The notes under the pieces: model-generated
Seen by the model: the letters and a program-made list of their open reading frames with translations, nothing else
Databases searched by the model: none
What the model was told of the DNA's origin: nothing
Assembly (NCBI GenBank): GCA_022844275.1
Contig: JALHMB010000003.1
Coordinates: forward strand, 248,001 to 312,000
From: Hyphomicrobiaceae bacterium
Lineage (GTDB): Bacteria; Pseudomonadota; Alphaproteobacteria; Rhizobiales; Hyphomicrobiaceae
Length of the DNA stretch: 64,000 nucleotides
Direction of reading: 5' to 3'
Part shown: positions 61,023 through 64,000 of the stretch, one piece after another
How the letters are laid out: every line of letters starts with the position of its first letter
Numbering within the stretch: the first letter of the stretch is position 1
Translations under genes and position numbers: made by a program

Positions 61023-61805
61023 ATGAAGATTAAGCATATCCTCTTTGCCAGCGCCTTCGCCCTCGCGACCAGCGCGTCCGCTGCCGCGGCTGAGATGGCC
61101 ATCGGCCTCGTCGGCGATAACACGCTCGTGATGATCGACGGCAGCAAGCCCGCGATCACCAAGACGATGAAAGTCGACGGCGTCAGCAAGCTGCACGGCA
61201 TCGACGTGCGCCCCGCCAACAAGATGCTCTACGGCGTTGCCGACGACGGTACGGTCGTGACCATCGATCTCGGCTCGGGCAAGGCGACCAAGGTCTCGAA
61301 GCTCGACACCATGTTGCCGGCCGGCGTCGCCGCGATCGTGGACTTCAACCCAGCCGCGGACCGTCTCCGCTTCATGGGCACGGACGGCACGAACCTGCGC
61401 GCCGACGTCGACACCGGCAAGGTGATCACCGACGGCAAGCTCGCCTTCGAAGAGGGCGACATGCACAAGGGCGAAAAGCCGAATGTCGTCGCAGCCGCCT
61501 ATTCGAACGCATTCGGGAAGCCCGAGAAGACGGCGATGTACGACATCGACGCAACGATCGGCGCGCTGATCCAACAGACCAAGCCGAATGACGGCGCGCT
61601 GAAGGCCATTGGCAAGCTCGGCATCGACAAGGCCAAGTCCTACGCCTTCGACATTCACACGACGGCCGACGGCAAGAACACGGCATGGCTCGTCGCGGGC
61701 GACACGCTCTACACAGTCGCACTCGACACAGGCAAGGCGACGCAGGTCGGCCAGATCGCCGGCACCAAGGGTACGATCCGCGACATCGCCGTGCTCGCAC
61801 GCTGA
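61023..61805 (+). CDS. Secreted DUF4394 protein
   Basis: A 260-residue periplasmic protein with a signal peptide (HILFASAFALATSASAAAA) and repeated beta-strand units typical of the DUF4394 beta-propeller (IGLVGDNTLVMIDGSKPA, HGIDVRPANKMLYGVADDGT, VDFNPAADRLRFMGTDG, NLRADVDTGKVITDGKLAF). Function unknown. Divergent from the ECF/anti-sigma operon; such genes often flank RskA-type pairs. GGGAGATCAGATC precedes the ATG. Confidence 0.88.
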   Translation: MKIKHILFASAFALATSASAAAAEMAIGLVGDNTLVMIDGSKPAITKTMKVDGVSKLHGIDVRPANKMLYGVADDGTVVTIDLGSGKATKVSKLDTMLPAGVAAIVDFNPAADRLRFMGTDGTNLRADVDTGKVITDGKLAFEEGDMHKGEKPNVVAAAYSNAFGKPEKTAMYDIDATIGALIQQTKPNDGALKAIGKLGIDKAKSYAFDIHTTADGKNTAWLVAGDTLYTVALDTGKATQVGQIAGTKGTIRDIAVLAR

Positions 61806-61835
61806 GACGTCGATCGATCGAACACGATCATGAGC

Positions 61836-61913
61836 CTAGTGTCCCTGTTCAAGAACAAACCGGCTCCCGCCACCGATGCCGTAGCCGAAAGAGCCTCGGC
61901 ATTGGGACACTAG
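61836..61913. repeat. CTAGTG-bounded palindromic element, copy 2
   Basis: A 78-base inverted repeat: CTAGTGTCCC / GGGACACTAG perfect 10-bp ends and an internal ATGCCG / CGGCAT pairing. Same ends and near-identical length as the element at 43.35 kb, but a different core. Lies in the gap between the DUF4394 gene and the nucleoside transporter. Confidence 0.75.
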
Positions 61914-62052
61914 CCACTGGTGCAGTGGGAGCGCGTCGTCGGCATCCAGGTCCCCCCCGGCCTGGGTGTCGGCGACACTGTGCGTAGCGATGCCGCCAAT
62001 TCGAGCTTCCGCGATCGTGGCTCGGACCCCTACACTTCGCGCGGGGGGCTTC

Positions 62053-63330
62053 ATGGCCGAATCATTCCTGCTCATTCTGCAGAGTCTGCTGGGCATCATC
62101 CTGATACCGCTGATCGTCTGGGCGACCGGCGAGGGCCGCACGCTCGCGCCGCGCCGGGTGGCTGCCACCATCGCGGCAGGTCTCGCGCTCCAGACCGCCA
62201 TTGCGATCATCTTCCTCAAGATCCCGCAGGCGAGCGTGATCTTCGACGCTGCGACCGGCGTGATCGATGCGCTCCAGCGCGCGAGCAATGCCGGCACCAG
62301 CCTCGTCTTCGGCTATCTCGCGGGTGCGCCGGCACCCTTCGACGCCACGCGCCCTCAGCACGGTTTCATTCTCGCCTTCCAGGCCCTGCCGCTCATCCTG
62401 CTCATGAGTGCACTGTCGCGACTTCTGTACTACTGGGGCATTCTGCAGCGCCTCGTGGCGGCACTCGCGCACCTCCTCCAACGCACGTTCGGCATCGGCG
62501 GTCCGCTCGGCATGTCGGCAGCGGCAAATGTGCTCCTCGGCATGGTCGAGGCGCCGCTACTCATCCGCCCTTATCTGAAAGACATGGGGCGCGGCGCCCT
62601 CTTCGCGACCATGGCTGTCGGCATGGCGACGATCGCCGGCACTGTCATGGTCGTCTATGCGAGCCTGATTGCACAGCAAGTTCCGGGTGCCGCGGGCCAC
62701 CTCCTCGCGGCCTCGCTCATGAATGTGCCCGCCGCCCTCCTGCTCTCGCGGCTTGCGGTCCCCGACGGCTTCGAGGATGGCCCTGCCTCGGCGCATCTCG
62801 CGATCGAGGGCGGCCCGCGCTCGGCTATGGATGCCATTGTCCAGGGCACGACCGACGGCGTGCGGCTCCTCGCCGCGGTCGCCGCCATGCTCGTCGTGAT
62901 GGTGGCACTGGTCGCACTCGCCAACGAAATTCTGGGTACTCTCTCGGGCCTCGCCGGCGTACGGCTCACGCTCCAGCAGATTCTTGGCTGGCTATGCACA
63001 CCGCTGGCGCTCCTGCTTGGCATTCCCTGGAGCGAAGCCGGCACTGCCGGCGCGCTGATCGGCCAGAAGATCGTCCTGAACGAATTCCTCGCCTACCTCG
63101 ATCTCGCGGCGCTCGACTCGAACGCGCTCACGCCCCGCTCGCGGCTGATCATCACCTATGCACTTTGCGGGTTTGCCAATCTCGGCTCGCTCGGCATCAT
63201 GATCGGCGGTCTCGTCGCCATGGCACCGGAGCGACGCGCCGACATCGTCGCGCTCGGCGGACGTTCCCTGCTGGTCGGGGCATTGGCGTCACTGCTTTCG
63301 GCCGCCGTCGTCGGCGCGCTGAGCTGGTAG
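62053..63330 (+). CDS. Concentrative nucleoside transporter (CNT/NupC family)
   Basis: Na+ or H+ coupled nucleoside importer of 425 residues with about ten TM helices. Conserved motifs: AANVLLGMVEAPLLIRPYL in the central region and GQKIVLNEFLAYLDL near the C-terminus, plus ALCGFANLGSLGIMIGG. ATG 62053 with GGGGGG upstream. Confidence 0.93.
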   Translation: MAESFLLILQSLLGIILIPLIVWATGEGRTLAPRRVAATIAAGLALQTAIAIIFLKIPQASVIFDAATGVIDALQRASNAGTSLVFGYLAGAPAPFDATRPQHGFILAFQALPLILLMSALSRLLYYWGILQRLVAALAHLLQRTFGIGGPLGMSAAANVLLGMVEAPLLIRPYLKDMGRGALFATMAVGMATIAGTVMVVYASLIAQQVPGAAGHLLAASLMNVPAALLLSRLAVPDGFEDGPASAHLAIEGGPRSAMDAIVQGTTDGVRLLAAVAAMLVVMVALVALANEILGTLSGLAGVRLTLQQILGWLCTPLALLLGIPWSEAGTAGALIGQKIVLNEFLAYLDLAALDSNALTPRSRLIITYALCGFANLGSLGIMIGGLVAMAPERRADIVALGGRSLLVGALASLLSAAVVGALSW

Positions 63331-63363
63331 CGCGCACTAAGCGGGAGTTCGGGGGAAAGCAGA

Positions 63364-64000
63364 ATGGCCGACGGCGCTGGCCGCCAGCAACACGAGCAGG
63401 GGGCAGAGCCCGCGCCGGACGCAGCAGCCAAGCGGTCGCTATGGGCACGACTGCCACGCTTCGCGCTCGCCTTTCTCATCGGCACCATAGGCGCCGTCAT
63501 TTTTGTCTACTTTCACCTGCCGCTCCCTTGGTATCTCGGCGCACTCACGGCCTGCCTGATCGCCTCGGTGGCGCAGCTCCCGATCGAGCGTCCGCGCCCG
63601 CTCGCCGGACCGCTTAGGGCGACGCTCGGCGTTGCCGTCGGCTCGGCCTTCACGCCCGCCATTTTGGGGCAGGTCGGCGCAATGACCGTGAGCCTCCTGA
63701 TCCTCGTGCCGTTCATGATCCTCATCACAACGACGAGCATGACATTCTACCGGCGGTTCGCCGGCTTCGACCGCCCGACAGCGTTCTTCTCGGCCGTGCC
63801 AGGGGGCCTCGCCGACATGACGGCCATGGCAGAGGCGTCAGGCGCCAACCAGCGCACGGTCATTCTCGTGCAGGCGACGCGCATCGTCCTCATTGTCTTT
63901 GCCGTACCGCTCTGGCTGCAGTTCCACGACGGCCTCGCAGCCCCGACGCCCTTCGCAAGCCCGGTGCGCCTTCTTCAGTCGAGCTTCACGGACATCGCAA
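63364..64000 (+). CDS. AbrB-family membrane protein, truncated by window end
   Basis: Partial gene; at least 212 residues. Hydrophobic protein of the AbrB/ammonia-monooxygenase regulator-type family (Pfam AbrB), with ALAFLIGTIGAVIFVYFHLP and FDRPTAFFSAVPGGLADMTA. The last phrase is the repeat signature of these membrane proteins. Name is misleading; the role is unknown. Overlapped in position only by 33 bases gap from the nucleoside transporter and maybe co-transcribed. Confidence 0.85.
   Translation, partial: MADGAGRQQHEQGAEPAPDAAAKRSLWARLPRFALAFLIGTIGAVIFVYFHLPLPWYLGALTACLIASVAQLPIERPRPLAGPLRATLGVAVGSAFTPAILGQVGAMTVSLLILVPFMILITTTSMTFYRRFAGFDRPTAFFSAVPGGLADMTAMAEASGANQRTVILVQATRIVLIVFAVPLWLQFHDGLAAPTPFASPVRLLQSSFTDIA

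Overview
The window is about 63% GC and very gene-dense: roughly 66 supported protein genes, many joined by 1- to 4-base start/stop overlaps, with no rRNA, no tRNA, no CRISPR array and no recognisable transposase. The gene content points to an alphaproteobacterium, most likely Hyphomicrobiales. The markers are CarD beside a 7Fe ferredoxin, the RluD/DUF6476 divergent pair, BA14K-family proteins, ccoNOQP-GHIS, an HPr/mannose-type EIIA pair, DUF2076, and the PrkA-YeaH-SpoVR operon. The call is inferred from families, since no phylogenetic marker RNA is present.

Layout. 0-8 kb: CarD with a very long Ala/Lys/Pro-rich N-terminal arm, ferredoxin, a secreted DUF302 protein, two exporters (EamA, MFS), an A-type Fe-S carrier with DUF924, and RluD divergent from a DUF6476 membrane protein. 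8-12.4 kb: an MDR oxidoreductase and a complete tripartite TRAP transporter. 12.5-15.9 kb: a DNA-repair pair (metallo-beta-lactamase exonuclease plus ATP-dependent ligase), then a haloacid dehalogenase. 15.9-24.3 kb is the most accessory-looking part: small secreted proteins, two BA14K paralogues, a HlyD-type adaptor with a small membrane partner, two SnoaL-like paralogues, a threonine-synthase-like enzyme and a coupled pair of secreted DUF4034-like proteins. 24.5-30.5 kb: rpsD, a cold-shock gene bracketed by twin terminators, intergenic palindromes, a secreted Cys-rich orphan, tartrate dehydrogenase-like enzyme, ObgE, DUF2798 and an M20 peptidase.

30.5-38.7 kb is a complete cbb3 oxidase operon (ccoN-O-Q-P-x-G-H-I-S) with an FNR/FixK-type box upstream. 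Within it lies a 66-residue Cys-rich reading frame (x) with a strong Shine-Dalgarno and a GTGA coupling to ccoG; this is the best candidate for something undescribed. 38.8-45.4 kb: HAD phosphatase, TSUP permease and the prkA-yeaH-spoVR stress operon, whose prkA-yeaH junction holds a palindromic element. A 735-base stretch upstream of prkA has no confident gene. 46-52.5 kb: HPr and EIIA, RlpA, a VOC protein, MetY, agmatinase, a lone receiver domain, a Cys-cluster protein and DUF2076. 52.7-64 kb: rhomboid protease, PAS protein, RibF, MaoC hydratase, MFS permease preceded by a hairpin-rich leader, an SbmA/BacA-like ABC exporter, an ECF sigma/anti-sigma pair divergent from a DUF4394 protein, a second copy of the palindromic element, a CNT nucleoside transporter and a truncated AbrB-family membrane protein.

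Most of the window is core metabolism and envelope biology. The points deserving follow-up are the small cco-operon ORF, the two CTAGTG-bounded palindromes, the hairpin-rich leader at 55.9-56.2 kb, the BA14K/HlyD envelope cluster and the empty region upstream of prkA.
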